Below, in pieces: positions 20,455-30,775 of a stretch of 64,000 bases of DNA. How positions within the stretch are numbered: position 1 is the first letter of the stretch; each line of letters opens with the position of its first letter. This DNA comes from Candidatus Woesearchaeota archaeon (GTDB lineage: Archaea > Nanobdellota > Nanobdellia > Woesearchaeales > UBA11576). A model generated the notes under the pieces. It did no database searches. It saw nothing but the letters and a program-made list of their open reading frames with translations, and was not told where the DNA came from. The position numbers and the translations under genes are program-made. Where the stretch lies: NCBI GenBank assembly GCA_018668595.1, contig JABJCP010000035.1:1-64000 (forward strand), written 5' to 3'.

Positions 20455-21978
20455 ATGAGTTCATTAAAATATAAAGATTGGAAATTGCCAAATTATCGTA
20501 ACACTAAAGTTATCGATACAATTGGTGAGGTAGATATTACTGCAGAAGATGTTTTACTTGCATCACAGTTTGCAGGACAAAGTGTTTTAATTGTAGGACA
20601 TTCCGAAAAGGGTAAAAGTTTTTACATGAAAGAAGTTCTTGATAATCATTATGGTGGAAACGGGTTATATCTTGATCCGTCGGATTTAGGAGCATCAGCA
20701 GATCTTATCAGTTCTATTTTTTACAAATTAGATAAAGCTGAAGCAAGATCTAAAATTGATGAAAATCAAATCGAAGTTGCATTTATGGGTATTAATGAAT
20801 TAGGAACTCTACCTAAAGAAATTCAATCTAGTTTATACAATTTAGGAGATGGAGTTTTGCGTGATCGTGGAAAAAGTTTTTATGTTGGTGTTCCTAGCAA
20901 TGGAACAAAATATCTTTTCTTCGTCGCAGCTACTAATCAACTTCGTGAAGAAGACAATGGAGATTATGCGAATTTTGGAACAACAACACCTATTGTTAGT
21001 CGATTTGGAATTACGTTAGATTTGCGTGCGCTAAAAAGATCTGAAGAAGACATGTTTGTTATTCGTGAAAGTTTAAAAGATGAAGGTAGTTCTGGTTCTC
21101 GTCATCAAGAAGCAAAAAAAATCGATCTTACAGATCAAATTATAAAAGAGTATAAATCAATTAGAGAATCTGCTCGTGACCAACCTCTTGAGTTTGAAGT
21201 TGTTTGGAATTATCTTGTTCATGGAATGGCAAAATGTAAGCAAGGAGAAAAAATGGAAGGAATCTGGCACAATAAATGTCTTGAGTGTTCACATGAATAT
21301 GGTTCTGATGCGTTAGGTAGTGATGATGCTGCTGCTGATGCTGCTGCTGATGCTGCTGCTGCGGGAAATGTTGCTGCAGAAAATAATGCTAATTCTGCGG
21401 GCTGTCCGAATAAGTTTTTTTACATGTATGAAATGAAGCGTCTTGAAAACAATTTTCCTTTATTTGTTGCAGCTTTAGAACGTGTTGCAAGAATCAAAAA
21501 ACCTAGAGCAAAACTTGATTTGTATGATTTAGTTTTTACTGCTGCAAAACTTATGCTTCCTGGAAAGTTTCACATGTTAAATTATAGTTTACTCATGCAA
21601 GAATATGAGGGCATTGATTCGATGATGGTAAAGAAAGGAATTGAAGTTGCAAGAACTCATTTTAATCTTATCAAGCCATATATTGAGCGAACTATTGATT
21701 GCTATAAGAATTATGGTGAGATCGTCGATAAATTCATTAGAAAAGATGATGGGACATTGTTGCCTTATACTAAACGATTTTTTAGACAAATGATTACTGC
21801 AGATCCTAAAGTAAATGCCTTAGATGATGATAAGTTGGATAAAGTTATGAATGGTTTTGTTTCAAAGTATAGTTTAACTCAACCTTATGAAAATGATTGG
21901 GTTGATATGTCTTGGCTTAAGAAATTTTTAAAATTTAAAACTAAAATAGCTAAAACAGAATCAAAAAGTAAAACATGA
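20455..21978 (+). CDS. MoxR-like AAA+ ATPase with divergent Walker B (FMGINEL) and Cys-containing insert
   Basis: Walker A GHSEKGKS; FMGINELGTLPKEIQSSLYNLGDG aligns with the MoxR DEINRAPPKTQSALLEAM region; sensor-like VAATNQ; upstream GGGGGCGGACATTAAATG. Confidence 0.82.
   Translation: MSSLKYKDWKLPNYRNTKVIDTIGEVDITAEDVLLASQFAGQSVLIVGHSEKGKSFYMKEVLDNHYGGNGLYLDPSDLGASADLISSIFYKLDKAEARSKIDENQIEVAFMGINELGTLPKEIQSSLYNLGDGVLRDRGKSFYVGVPSNGTKYLFFVAATNQLREEDNGDYANFGTTTPIVSRFGITLDLRALKRSEEDMFVIRESLKDEGSSGSRHQEAKKIDLTDQIIKEYKSIRESARDQPLEFEVVWNYLVHGMAKCKQGEKMEGIWHNKCLECSHEYGSDALGSDDAAADAAADAAAAGNVAAENNANSAGCPNKFFYMYEMKRLENNFPLFVAALERVARIKKPRAKLDLYDLVFTAAKLMLPGKFHMLNYSLLMQEYEGIDSMMVKKGIEVARTHFNLIKPYIERTIDCYKNYGEIVDKFIRKDDGTLLPYTKRFFRQMITADPKVNALDDDKLDKVMNGFVSKYSLTQPYENDWVDMSWLKKFLKFKTKIAKTESKSKT
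21325..21361. repeat. 12-bp tandem repeat (GATGCTGCTGCT) encoding DAAA units in the ATPase insert
   Basis: gatgctgctgctgatgctgctgctgatgctgctgct. Confidence 0.9.
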
Positions 21979-22009
21979 AATTAGTTAAAATGAGATACAC
22001 TTGAATAAT

Positions 22010-23173
22010 ATGGAATACGAACCAAAAACAAAATCTAAATCTACATCCAAAATAGTGGGCGGTAGAAAAGATAGAAAATCTTTAGATGAGTTAGCTAGAG
22101 ATACTGCTGAAATCGACGCTGATTTAATAAAAAAAGCAATGAATCACAAGTCAGAACTAAGTGCGGAAGATTTGGCTGCAGAGCCAGAACCTGAAATAAT
22201 TCATGAAGATGAACATTCGAATAATCAAGAAAATGATGGATTAAATCAAGATAATAAATTTAATGATCTTGCTAATATTATTTTTATTGCATTAGATAGT
22301 GAAAGTTGGATTCAACATTCTTGTCTTCATAATGTATCTCCTAAACCATCAAAAGGTTTGTTTTATTTTGATTTGGCCACTAAACAATTAAAATTTGTAG
22401 GAAAGTCTAATGAACGAATTAATTCTTTGGAGTGGATTTATGGAGTTGGGTTATGTGCTGCAGATGCTAGAGGGCATATAACTAGAATCACAAATGGTCG
22501 CGGAGAGTTCATTAATAAAAAATTACATTATAGAAATTCTTCTGCAAATACTTTAGAATGGTCAAATAAGTTAGGTCTTTTTGCAGGGTTTGATGATGGG
22601 ACTATTGTAAAACTGTTGGATAAAGAAGGAACCAACCTTGATGATATTCAAATTCCTTTAGAATCTAGAACTATGACTTGCAAGTATTCTGTTAAAGATT
22701 TTGTTTGGTTAAACACTCAAGGTCTTATTGGAATAGGTATGCGTAAAAAAATGTTTAGAAAACCTGATTACAAACTTATAAAATTTGTAGATGCTGAAGG
22801 AAATTTTGTTTTAAACAACTTATTTTCTTCAAAAAAAGAATTAACTGCGTTGGGTTTTTCAAAAAAGAAGGGGTTTATTTTAGGTTCTAATAATGGACTT
22901 TATTCTTATGATTTTGCCAGTTTAGAAAGTAATCTTAGCATGGTGGGTGGTAGGCGTAGTAAAGTTTTAACAGTTGAACATATTCCATACGCACCTAGTA
23001 ATTTAGGTTTAGCAGTAGGTTTACTTGATGGAGGAGAGTATGGTGGTCTTATGTATTCATTAAGTTCTAATTCAATAGGACGATCTGGAACTCCTTTTTT
23101 CCATTCAAGTCATCCTGTTACTGCGATAGCTTATGCACATATTAAAAATCCTAACTTAGTTTCAAAATATTAA
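22010..23173 (+). CDS. array B paralog 1 (tag + beta-propeller-like)
   Basis: KIVGGRKDRKSLDELARDTAEIDADLI tag; repeats such as INSLEWIYGVGLCAADARGHITRI. Confidence 0.85.
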   Translation: MEYEPKTKSKSTSKIVGGRKDRKSLDELARDTAEIDADLIKKAMNHKSELSAEDLAAEPEPEIIHEDEHSNNQENDGLNQDNKFNDLANIIFIALDSESWIQHSCLHNVSPKPSKGLFYFDLATKQLKFVGKSNERINSLEWIYGVGLCAADARGHITRITNGRGEFINKKLHYRNSSANTLEWSNKLGLFAGFDDGTIVKLLDKEGTNLDDIQIPLESRTMTCKYSVKDFVWLNTQGLIGIGMRKKMFRKPDYKLIKFVDAEGNFVLNNLFSSKKELTALGFSKKKGFILGSNNGLYSYDFASLESNLSMVGGRRSKVLTVEHIPYAPSNLGLAVGLLDGGEYGGLMYSLSSNSIGRSGTPFFHSSHPVTAIAYAHIKNPNLVSKY

Positions 23174-23200
23174 ATTACTAAATAAATCAAAATCAAAAAA

Positions 23201-24322
23201 ATGAAAAAAGACAAAACAAAAATTGAAGGCAGTAGAAACGATAAGCCATCTCTTGAGGATTTAGCTAGACAAGCTGCAGTTGATGATCGAGATTTAATTC
23301 ACAAAATAGTAGGAGTTCCAAAACCTAAACTCAAACCAACGCCAAGGTCTAAACAAGATATTGATTCAGACATAAATGCTCAACCAACTCCCATTTCAAC
23401 AATACTGACTGAATCAGGTAGGCGAAAACATATTCCTGTTGTTTATTTGAGTGATGTTGACTTAGATGAGTTATATGAACAAGCAGGTGATGGGGGAGTT
23501 TTTGCAAATCCTGATTTTTATTCAAAAGTTGACACTGAAGAGCGAATTGTTTTTCACACAGAACCTGATAGCACTGATAGATGTTTTCTTTTTTGTTCGT
23601 CAAACGCAGTTAAACAACCTATTGCAATTCTTAAGGCGCCATCAAGTAGTATGGCATGGGTTCCTGATAAAGGTTTGTTTATTAGTTGTGATAATAACTA
23701 TATTTATAATTGGAATCCTTCATCAGGAAAAGTTAAAATTTTTGAACATGAATTAATTCAACCTTCTCTTGAATACGCTCCTGATCTTGGTTTGCTTGTT
23801 TCTTCTGAAGGAACAGTAATTAGATATATTGATCCACAAGGAAACCTTGATAAGAAAGAAATTACATCTACAAAATTAGATATTCATTCAATGAAATGGG
23901 TTCCTCATCTTGGTTTGTTTGTTCTTGCAAATGAAGGTTTTTACAAAATTACTGAATCTGATTTGGCACCTAAGATTTATACTTACTCAAAGTCAGGATT
24001 AGGTCCTGATTCCCGTATGGCTTGGGTCCCAGATTATGGTTTAGTTTATTCTTGTAATTCTTCCTCTTCAGGTAAACTTATTTTTAGAGTAGACAAATCT
24101 GGAACAATTAGAAATAAAGTTTTCAAAGAGATGCAGAATAATTGTATTTCTTCATTAAAATATGTTCCAAATAAAGGTCTTTTAGTCGGTGTTGAGCAGG
24201 GAATAGTTCTAATTCAAGTTCCTGAATCAGTTCCGAGTTATTTAGAGAACAATCTTTCGGGGTGGGTGTCTGCAATTGAAGGCGTTCCTAAATCTGATTT
24301 GCAAAGTATGTTAACAAAATAA
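23201..24322 (+). CDS. array B paralog 2
   Basis: KIEGSRNDKPSLEDLARQAAVDDRDLI; repeats SMAWVPDKGLFISCDNNYIYNW, SMKWVPHLGLFVLANEGFYKI. Confidence 0.88.
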   Translation: MKKDKTKIEGSRNDKPSLEDLARQAAVDDRDLIHKIVGVPKPKLKPTPRSKQDIDSDINAQPTPISTILTESGRRKHIPVVYLSDVDLDELYEQAGDGGVFANPDFYSKVDTEERIVFHTEPDSTDRCFLFCSSNAVKQPIAILKAPSSSMAWVPDKGLFISCDNNYIYNWNPSSGKVKIFEHELIQPSLEYAPDLGLLVSSEGTVIRYIDPQGNLDKKEITSTKLDIHSMKWVPHLGLFVLANEGFYKITESDLAPKIYTYSKSGLGPDSRMAWVPDYGLVYSCNSSSSGKLIFRVDKSGTIRNKVFKEMQNNCISSLKYVPNKGLLVGVEQGIVLIQVPESVPSYLENNLSGWVSAIEGVPKSDLQSMLTK

Positions 24323-24387
24323 AATAAAGAAATAAAGAAATAAAGAAATAAAAAAATAAAAAAATAAAATAAATTAAAAAATAAAAA
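24323..24387. repeat. A-rich intergenic microsatellite (AAATAAAG-type repeats) upstream of the vWA gene
   Basis: aaataaagaaataaagaaataaagaaataaaaaaataaaaaaataaaa. Confidence 0.85.
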
Positions 24388-26382
24388 ATGAAATCAGAAC
24401 TCGAAAGAATATTAAATCGTGAAAAAGTTGCATCTAGATTTGAGGGTAAGATTGAGTTAGAAGAAAATGAGATTTTAGTAGATCCTGAGTCTCGCAGACC
24501 TATCGAAACTTCTTTTTTAGGAATGAATGAAGGTGAACTTTTTAATAATATTAATATTAAATACAAACCTAGTTTTGAACAAAAAAGACCTGGTAAAACT
24601 AAACTTGTGGTTCAAGATATTGGCAAACACGAAATTCTTCATAATACTGACGCAAGATTAAATTATAGGGGCTGCCCAAAAAATCTTAATAATCATCTTA
24701 GACTATATGAAATAGTTGGTAATATTTTATTTGCTAAAAAATTTAATCAGTTTGATGTTCAATATATGGTGAATATTTTTGAAGATTTAGTTGTTAATTC
24801 ACTTATTGGTTCTAAATTTGATGGAGAGGGGTTAGTTCGATTTTATGAAGAAGTGGGAGAGGTTGATGGTTTTACTAATTATTACGAAGCTTTTGTTAAA
24901 CTTCAGATGTCTATTTTTGGTAATAGGGGTTTGAAAAATATTATTGGCCGTTTTTACAAACACGAACAAAAAGTTCAGGCTGTAATTGGAGATTTTTATG
25001 AGCGTTCTGGTTTAAATGATTTCAAAAAGGTTGTTGAGATAAATGGTGCTAGTCAAACTATTCGTGATCGTAAAAAAATTATTAATCACTTAGCGGATGA
25101 ATCTAATTGGGAACAGTTAGTAACTGTATTTACAGAGGAGTTTTCTAAATTAATTGAGAAAAATTATGCTCAACCAATTCCTGGATTGGGTGGTTGTGGG
25201 ACTGAAGGTCGAGAATCTGAGATGGATGGTCCTAAAGGTAAAGGTGAAGGTTCTGGAAACGAAGATGGTCAGCCGGGAGATGGTCAGCCGGGAGATGGTC
25301 AGCCAGGAGATGGCAATAATGCAGGAAATGGCAGTCCAGGATCAAATATTGATTCTTTTGATGATTTATTTGGCGATGATGCTTATGATAAAGATCGAGA
25401 TAATATTAAATGGGAAAATTTGAAAGGAGGAAATGTTTTTGATAAACAAATGCAAAATGATGAGATTAGAAAATCTCTTGCGTGGAATAGTTTTAAAGCA
25501 GGTAATGGAGTTCCTACTTATTTAAAATCTCATGAAGCTTTGGATGCAGTTTATGCAACTCTTGCAAAAAAATTAAAGATTAAAGCTCAGTCTCAGACGA
25601 GAACTACTAGTATGACTTTGACAAGGTATGGTACTAAAGATTATGATCCTAAGCGTGATGCCCCGAGACATTTGAAATATATTTTTGATGAAAAAGGAAA
25701 TCTTTCTTTAAAACGTAAAAAGTATGATTATGATTATCCATTAAATGTTAAAACCAGTTTTAAGGGTTTTCCTGAAGTAAGATTTGTAATGCTTGATACG
25801 TCGAGCAGTATGGCTGATCCTCCTGGAGGTTACAGTTATGGTAGAAATAGAGACGTAGGTAACACTGATTTTATTCCGTGGGGAACTAAAAGTAAATATC
25901 ATTATGCTTTGCTTGCGTGGTATGGACTACTTGAGTATCTTCGTAAAAATCATTTGCTTAGAAAGTCTAGTGTTGCGCTTGCTAATTTTTCATACAATAC
26001 TGAAGTTGTTCGTGGTTTGTATAAAGCAAAACGTCTTGCTCTTAAGCCGCAGTTTGGAGGCACTAGTATTCATATGGATCAGGTTAAAAATATGTTTGAA
26101 AAAAAAGGAATGCTTATTTTTACTCTTAGCGACGGAGACATTCAGAATTGGTATTCAATTAAAGATGAATTTATTGAGTATGCGCACAAGCATCATTATT
26201 TTCATTTACAAATTGGAGGAACAAGTAGAGCTTCAAAAGATTTAGATAATGCAGGTTTCCCTGTTTTTTATGTTCAAGGAGAAGAAGATCTTTGGAATCA
26301 AGTATTAGATCTTACTGATAAAATGTACAAAGGAAAGTACAAAAAAGATGATAAAAAAAGAACAAGATCAAGATTAAGATAA
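24388..26382 (+). CDS. von Willebrand factor A (vWA/MIDAS) domain protein, likely partner of the MoxR-like ATPase
   Basis: C-terminal VRFVMLDTSSSMADPPGG (DxSxS MIDAS), FGGTSIHMDQV, LIFTLSDGDIQ. Confidence 0.88.
   Translation: MKSELERILNREKVASRFEGKIELEENEILVDPESRRPIETSFLGMNEGELFNNINIKYKPSFEQKRPGKTKLVVQDIGKHEILHNTDARLNYRGCPKNLNNHLRLYEIVGNILFAKKFNQFDVQYMVNIFEDLVVNSLIGSKFDGEGLVRFYEEVGEVDGFTNYYEAFVKLQMSIFGNRGLKNIIGRFYKHEQKVQAVIGDFYERSGLNDFKKVVEINGASQTIRDRKKIINHLADESNWEQLVTVFTEEFSKLIEKNYAQPIPGLGGCGTEGRESEMDGPKGKGEGSGNEDGQPGDGQPGDGQPGDGNNAGNGSPGSNIDSFDDLFGDDAYDKDRDNIKWENLKGGNVFDKQMQNDEIRKSLAWNSFKAGNGVPTYLKSHEALDAVYATLAKKLKIKAQSQTRTTSMTLTRYGTKDYDPKRDAPRHLKYIFDEKGNLSLKRKKYDYDYPLNVKTSFKGFPEVRFVMLDTSSSMADPPGGYSYGRNRDVGNTDFIPWGTKSKYHYALLAWYGLLEYLRKNHLLRKSSVALANFSYNTEVVRGLYKAKRLALKPQFGGTSIHMDQVKNMFEKKGMLIFTLSDGDIQNWYSIKDEFIEYAHKHHYFHLQIGGTSRASKDLDNAGFPVFYVQGEEDLWNQVLDLTDKMYKGKYKKDDKKRTRSRLR
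25267..25311. repeat. 15-bp tandem repeat encoding GQPGD in the vWA protein linker
   Basis: ggtcagccgggagat repeated three times. Confidence 0.9.
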
Positions 26383-26386
26383 AAAA

Positions 26387-27484
26387 ATGAATAAAACAAC
26401 AAAAACTAAAATCATAGGAAATAGAAAATCATCTAGCTTAGAAGAACTTGCAAAAAAAGCAAGAAGTGATGATTGTGAATTAATAGATATGATTCTTAAT
26501 CCTAATCCTAGAACAAAAAATAGTAATAATGATTTACCTGATGAGTTTATTGAAGATACTGTTGCAGAAGGAGTTAGCAATTTAGATTTATCAGATGATG
26601 ATTTTGGAGGTTATTTATTTTATGCAGTGACTGATCTTTCTAAAGGTGAGAAGCATTTTATTAGAGGTATTGATTTATCAACTCGACGCCAAAAGTTTAA
26701 TATTGAAGTTCAACTACATAAAGGTTTCACTCCTTTTGCTTCTGGACACGTTCGAACTCTAAAATATATTCCTAATTTAGGTTTATTTGCAGGAACAAAA
26801 GGAATGGTTAAACATCTTTATACTGCAGACTTAACTTTTATTGATGAAGATTATTGCCCTGTTGATAATTCGATTGTGTTAGAGTTGGATTTAATTCCTA
26901 AGATCGGTTTTACTGGATTAGCACAGGATATACATGGCCAAGCTTTTTATTTTCGTGTAGAAAATAATCTTCCTGCACAAGGAGTACATAGAAAAGAGTT
27001 TCAGTCAAAGGATGATTTTGATCACTACGATATTCATTGCTGGGCGCATAACCCTTTACATGGTTTTTTTATTGGTTCTGATAACGGAAGTGTTCATAAA
27101 ATTGTTGATTATTTTGGAGGTGCATATACTAATTCAACAGGCATTGTTATTGGTGGAAAATTATCTGATTTAGAAATTGCTACTGGCATTGGTTTGTATG
27201 GTGCAATTGATAATAAAGTTTACAAATTAGCTAATTACCATATGAAGTGTCTTAATGAACCAAAGCAAATAGCATCATCTGGTAAACTGCAAATATCTAA
27301 ATTACTTTACATTCCGGGTACTGGTTTGCTTTTCTCAACTAATCATAAAAATATTTCATTAGTTTCAAGTTTAAATGAAGAAAAGCCTGCTCAAGTTTTT
27401 CACAAAACAGAGGGTGTAGTTACTGCTATGGAATATGTTTCAAAATCTCAAGTAACGCAAGCAATAGAGAAATTAAATGCATAA
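26387..27484 (+). CDS. array B paralog 3
   Basis: KIIGNRKSSSLEELAKKARSDDCELI tag; LKYIPNLGLFAGTKGMVKHLY repeats. Confidence 0.88.
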   Translation: MNKTTKTKIIGNRKSSSLEELAKKARSDDCELIDMILNPNPRTKNSNNDLPDEFIEDTVAEGVSNLDLSDDDFGGYLFYAVTDLSKGEKHFIRGIDLSTRRQKFNIEVQLHKGFTPFASGHVRTLKYIPNLGLFAGTKGMVKHLYTADLTFIDEDYCPVDNSIVLELDLIPKIGFTGLAQDIHGQAFYFRVENNLPAQGVHRKEFQSKDDFDHYDIHCWAHNPLHGFFIGSDNGSVHKIVDYFGGAYTNSTGIVIGGKLSDLEIATGIGLYGAIDNKVYKLANYHMKCLNEPKQIASSGKLQISKLLYIPGTGLLFSTNHKNISLVSSLNEEKPAQVFHKTEGVVTAMEYVSKSQVTQAIEKLNA

Positions 27485-27544
27485 TACAACAAAAGAAAAC
27501 AAATAATAACAGAAAATAAAAAATGAACACAAAACACAAAAACA

Positions 27545-28711
27545 ATGAATAAAAAAACAATAAAATCAAAAACTAAAATTATCGGAACGAAAAAATCATC
27601 TAGTCTTGAAGAGTTAGCTAGACAAACTAGACATGATGATGCTGATTTAATTAATTCAATTATTCATCCTGATAAAAAACATACTAAAAAAAAGAAATCA
27701 AAATCGAAAAAAAACTCTAAACATAAAAAACAAAAATCTCAACTAGAACTTTTATCAGAATCTCTTGCTTCAGGGTCTCCTGTGCTTAAAGATCTTGCAA
27801 AACCTTGGAAATACCCTCGAGCTAATCAAAAAGGAGTTTTAGTTTATGCTGTTTATGATATTAATGGTTTAGATCTTCCTGAATTTCAAGATAAAAAAGA
27901 TAAACCAAAAGCTGCAATTTATACTTTAAATCCTAATACTAAAAAAAGAAGTTTAATTGATACTCGTGAAGATAAAGTTATGCGTCTTAGATGGAATTCA
28001 GACTTGGGTTTACTAGATTGTGGAGATTATAATAATATTGATATGTGTCTCGACCGTAAAGCAAGGAGTGAGTTTTTCCATAACAACAAGTCTATAAATT
28101 TAGAGAACAAGAATATATTGAAATTAAGAAAATATTCTACAAACATGAGTCAAGTTTATTCATTGTCTTGGTTTCCGTTTAGGGGTCTATATTATGGAAG
28201 TAAGAATAAAAATCTTGTTGAATTATTTGATAAACAAGGTCTGTTACCTACAAATGGTCCACAATTTATTAAAAAAACTTCTCAACCAATCACTGCTCTA
28301 GAATGGATTCCGAATTATGGTCTTGCTGCTTGTTGTAACCAAAATGAAATCTCTTTTTGTTTAGATGCTAATGGCAATCCCACTGATCATGAAATTGTTA
28401 GACGGCAAGGAACTACTCATGATCTTTTATGGGTTCCTAGACGTGGCTTATTTGATTGTGGTAATTATAATAAAGTTATGCACGCTGTTGATCCATTATT
28501 AAATCCTGTTGATGAGGTATATTTTTCTTCAAATGATTGGCTTAATGCATTAGCCTGGATTCCAGATCAAGGTTTGTATGTTGCAGGTACTTCAGGTTAT
28601 ATCAATAAGTGTATGGATCATCTGGGAAGAAAAATTGAGGATATTTTATTCAAAACAGGACATGCAATCACTGCAATGACATATATTGATTTAGAAAAAA
28701 TGAGAAAATAA
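27545..28711 (+). CDS. array B paralog 4
   Basis: KIIGTKKSSSLEELARQTRHDDADLI tag; LEWIPNYGLAACCNQNEISFCLDANG, LLWVPRRGLFDCGNYNKVMHAVD. Confidence 0.9.
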   Translation: MNKKTIKSKTKIIGTKKSSSLEELARQTRHDDADLINSIIHPDKKHTKKKKSKSKKNSKHKKQKSQLELLSESLASGSPVLKDLAKPWKYPRANQKGVLVYAVYDINGLDLPEFQDKKDKPKAAIYTLNPNTKKRSLIDTREDKVMRLRWNSDLGLLDCGDYNNIDMCLDRKARSEFFHNNKSINLENKNILKLRKYSTNMSQVYSLSWFPFRGLYYGSKNKNLVELFDKQGLLPTNGPQFIKKTSQPITALEWIPNYGLAACCNQNEISFCLDANGNPTDHEIVRRQGTTHDLLWVPRRGLFDCGNYNKVMHAVDPLLNPVDEVYFSSNDWLNALAWIPDQGLYVAGTSGYINKCMDHLGRKIEDILFKTGHAITAMTYIDLEKMRK

Positions 28712-28720
28712 AAAACTAAA

Positions 28721-29731
28721 ATGGTATTCAATAAAATTTTAGGAAATAGAAAAAAGAAATCTTTAGACGAGTTAGCTAAACAAGCTGCTAAAGATGATAA
28801 ATATTTCATAGATAGACTTCTAACTCATCATCCTAAAAAAAAAGAAAGGACGAGAGTTGTTGTAGCTGATTCTATTGATTTCAAAAAGGGAGTGTTGCTT
28901 GGGGCTATATACAACAAAAAAGGATTAGATATTACTGATTTTAAAGAATTAACTGATAAACCAAAATCAGCAATTTTATGTAAAGATTTTTCATCTAATG
29001 AATATAAGTCTATTTACACATCTGATAAACAAATAGGTAGTATGTGTTGGAACGGAGAAGATTTATTTTTTATTGATTTTAATAATAATCTTTTTTCTAT
29101 TAATCTTTTTGATAAGAAAATAAATATTCCTTCAAAGATAGGAAGTAATTGGAAAAGTGTATGTTATGCTCCGAATAAAGGATTATTTGGATTGAAAACA
29201 GGTGGTGACTTGTATAGGCTGTTCAAAGAAAATAATAGTATTGAATCAGAACATTTGATTGATACTCGCGAGTATGCGTTTCAACTTAAATGGATTGAAG
29301 AAATATCTTGTTTTGCTTATGTTTCGGCAAAACAAAAAAGTATGAGTAGTATTAGTTATATTGGAAATGAGTGTTTTAATGATAGTGAGGTTATTTTACT
29401 TCCTGATTTTGTTATGGATTATACATGGGTTCCTGAATTAGGATTGGTTACTGCATTAAAAGATGGAACTATTCGTCATGTTTTAGATGTAGAATGTAAA
29501 GAAACTAGTTTAACTGCAAATCATGATGTTCTTTCAAATCGAAAAAAAGATTCAAAAAATAACAAACTTAAAATTTCTTGTCTTGAGTGGATTCCAAATT
29601 TAGGATTATTAGACTGCGGCAGTGATGGTTTTGTTAGACGGTTATTCGATGGAGATCTTAATCATGTTGATGATATTATTTTAAATTCAAAGTATGGTAT
29701 TAATTCAATGGCTTACATACCAAAAAAATAA
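28721..29731 (+). CDS. array B paralog 5
   Basis: KILGNRKKKSLDELAKQAAKDDKYFI tag; LEWIPNLGLLDCGSDGFVRRLFDGD. Confidence 0.88.
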   Translation: MVFNKILGNRKKKSLDELAKQAAKDDKYFIDRLLTHHPKKKERTRVVVADSIDFKKGVLLGAIYNKKGLDITDFKELTDKPKSAILCKDFSSNEYKSIYTSDKQIGSMCWNGEDLFFIDFNNNLFSINLFDKKINIPSKIGSNWKSVCYAPNKGLFGLKTGGDLYRLFKENNSIESEHLIDTREYAFQLKWIEEISCFAYVSAKQKSMSSISYIGNECFNDSEVILLPDFVMDYTWVPELGLVTALKDGTIRHVLDVECKETSLTANHDVLSNRKKDSKNNKLKISCLEWIPNLGLLDCGSDGFVRRLFDGDLNHVDDIILNSKYGINSMAYIPKK

Positions 29732-29737
29732 AGAAAA

Positions 29738-30775
29738 ATGAAAAAACGAAAAAAAATTAATATTAGTAAAGTGAGAAAACAGATTTCACTAGATGAGTTA
29801 GCTAGAGAAGCTGCTGAAGATGATGCGGAATTAATTAATATGTATCTTAATCCTAATGATTTTCTAAAAGATAAAGTTATTATTCCAAAACCTGAAGTTA
29901 CAGAAAAACAAAGAGTTTTGTTTTTTTCAGGAATGTATGATTTAATGCCTGATTGTGATACTAGTGCGGTTAGAATCCAATATGCTTTATGTAAACTAGA
30001 TTTGGATTCGAAAATATTTAAACAAGTTTTTCATCGTTTGTGTTCGAGCATTAAATTCCAGGAGGGAGTGGGTCTTGTTGGTGCAGATAAAGATTTGGTG
30101 CTTATATTTAACAAATCTGGTGAAAAAGATTATAAAAAAATACTTAACTTAGATGGCCAAACTACTAGTTTAGAATGGATTGGTGCACGTAACAGTGGTC
30201 TTATAGGTGGGGGCGTATACGATCAAATTGTTGGTTTAACTGATGCGAATGGAGAATTTTTTAGAAAACCAAAATCAATTCATCAAGTCAAAAATAGTTC
30301 TTGTCTAAAATGGGTTTCTGATCGTGGTTTGTTTTATGTAGAAGATAATAACAATATTATGTTTGAAAATTATTATTCTGTTCCTTTTAGTGTTTATGAA
30401 AATCAACCTAAATTATTTTATAAGTTTGAAAATAATGAAACACTAACCTCTTTAGAATGGATGCCTAATATTGGACTTATTTTTTCTACATTCAACGAGG
30501 TTGGTTTAATTTCAGATAAAGATGGTTTTCCTCTAAAAGATAGAACTGGAAATCCTATGTATAGATCTATTATGGATTTAAGAGGGCAAAGTTCAATTTA
30601 TACTCCTATTTGCGATTTACAATTTATTCCAAATTATGGTCTGGCTTTTTTATGTCTGAGAGGTATTTATAAAATTTTGAATACTCGAGGAGAAGCAGAA
30701 AAAGAAACTATATTCAAAGATAAATGTATTGCTCCATCAAAAATGACTTATGCTGAGTTTGATAAAAATGACTGA
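29738..30775 (+). CDS. array B paralog 6
   Basis: KVRKQISLDELAREAAEDDAELI tag; LEWMPNIGLIFSTFNEVGLISDKDG. Confidence 0.88.
   Translation: MKKRKKINISKVRKQISLDELAREAAEDDAELINMYLNPNDFLKDKVIIPKPEVTEKQRVLFFSGMYDLMPDCDTSAVRIQYALCKLDLDSKIFKQVFHRLCSSIKFQEGVGLVGADKDLVLIFNKSGEKDYKKILNLDGQTTSLEWIGARNSGLIGGGVYDQIVGLTDANGEFFRKPKSIHQVKNSSCLKWVSDRGLFYVEDNNNIMFENYYSVPFSVYENQPKLFYKFENNETLTSLEWMPNIGLIFSTFNEVGLISDKDGFPLKDRTGNPMYRSIMDLRGQSSIYTPICDLQFIPNYGLAFLCLRGIYKILNTRGEAEKETIFKDKCIAPSKMTYAEFDKND

Noticed and set aside
25154-25423. + ORF with MVSREMVSREMVSQEM repeats
   Set aside because: Out-of-frame reading of the GQPGD tandem repeat inside the vWA gene.
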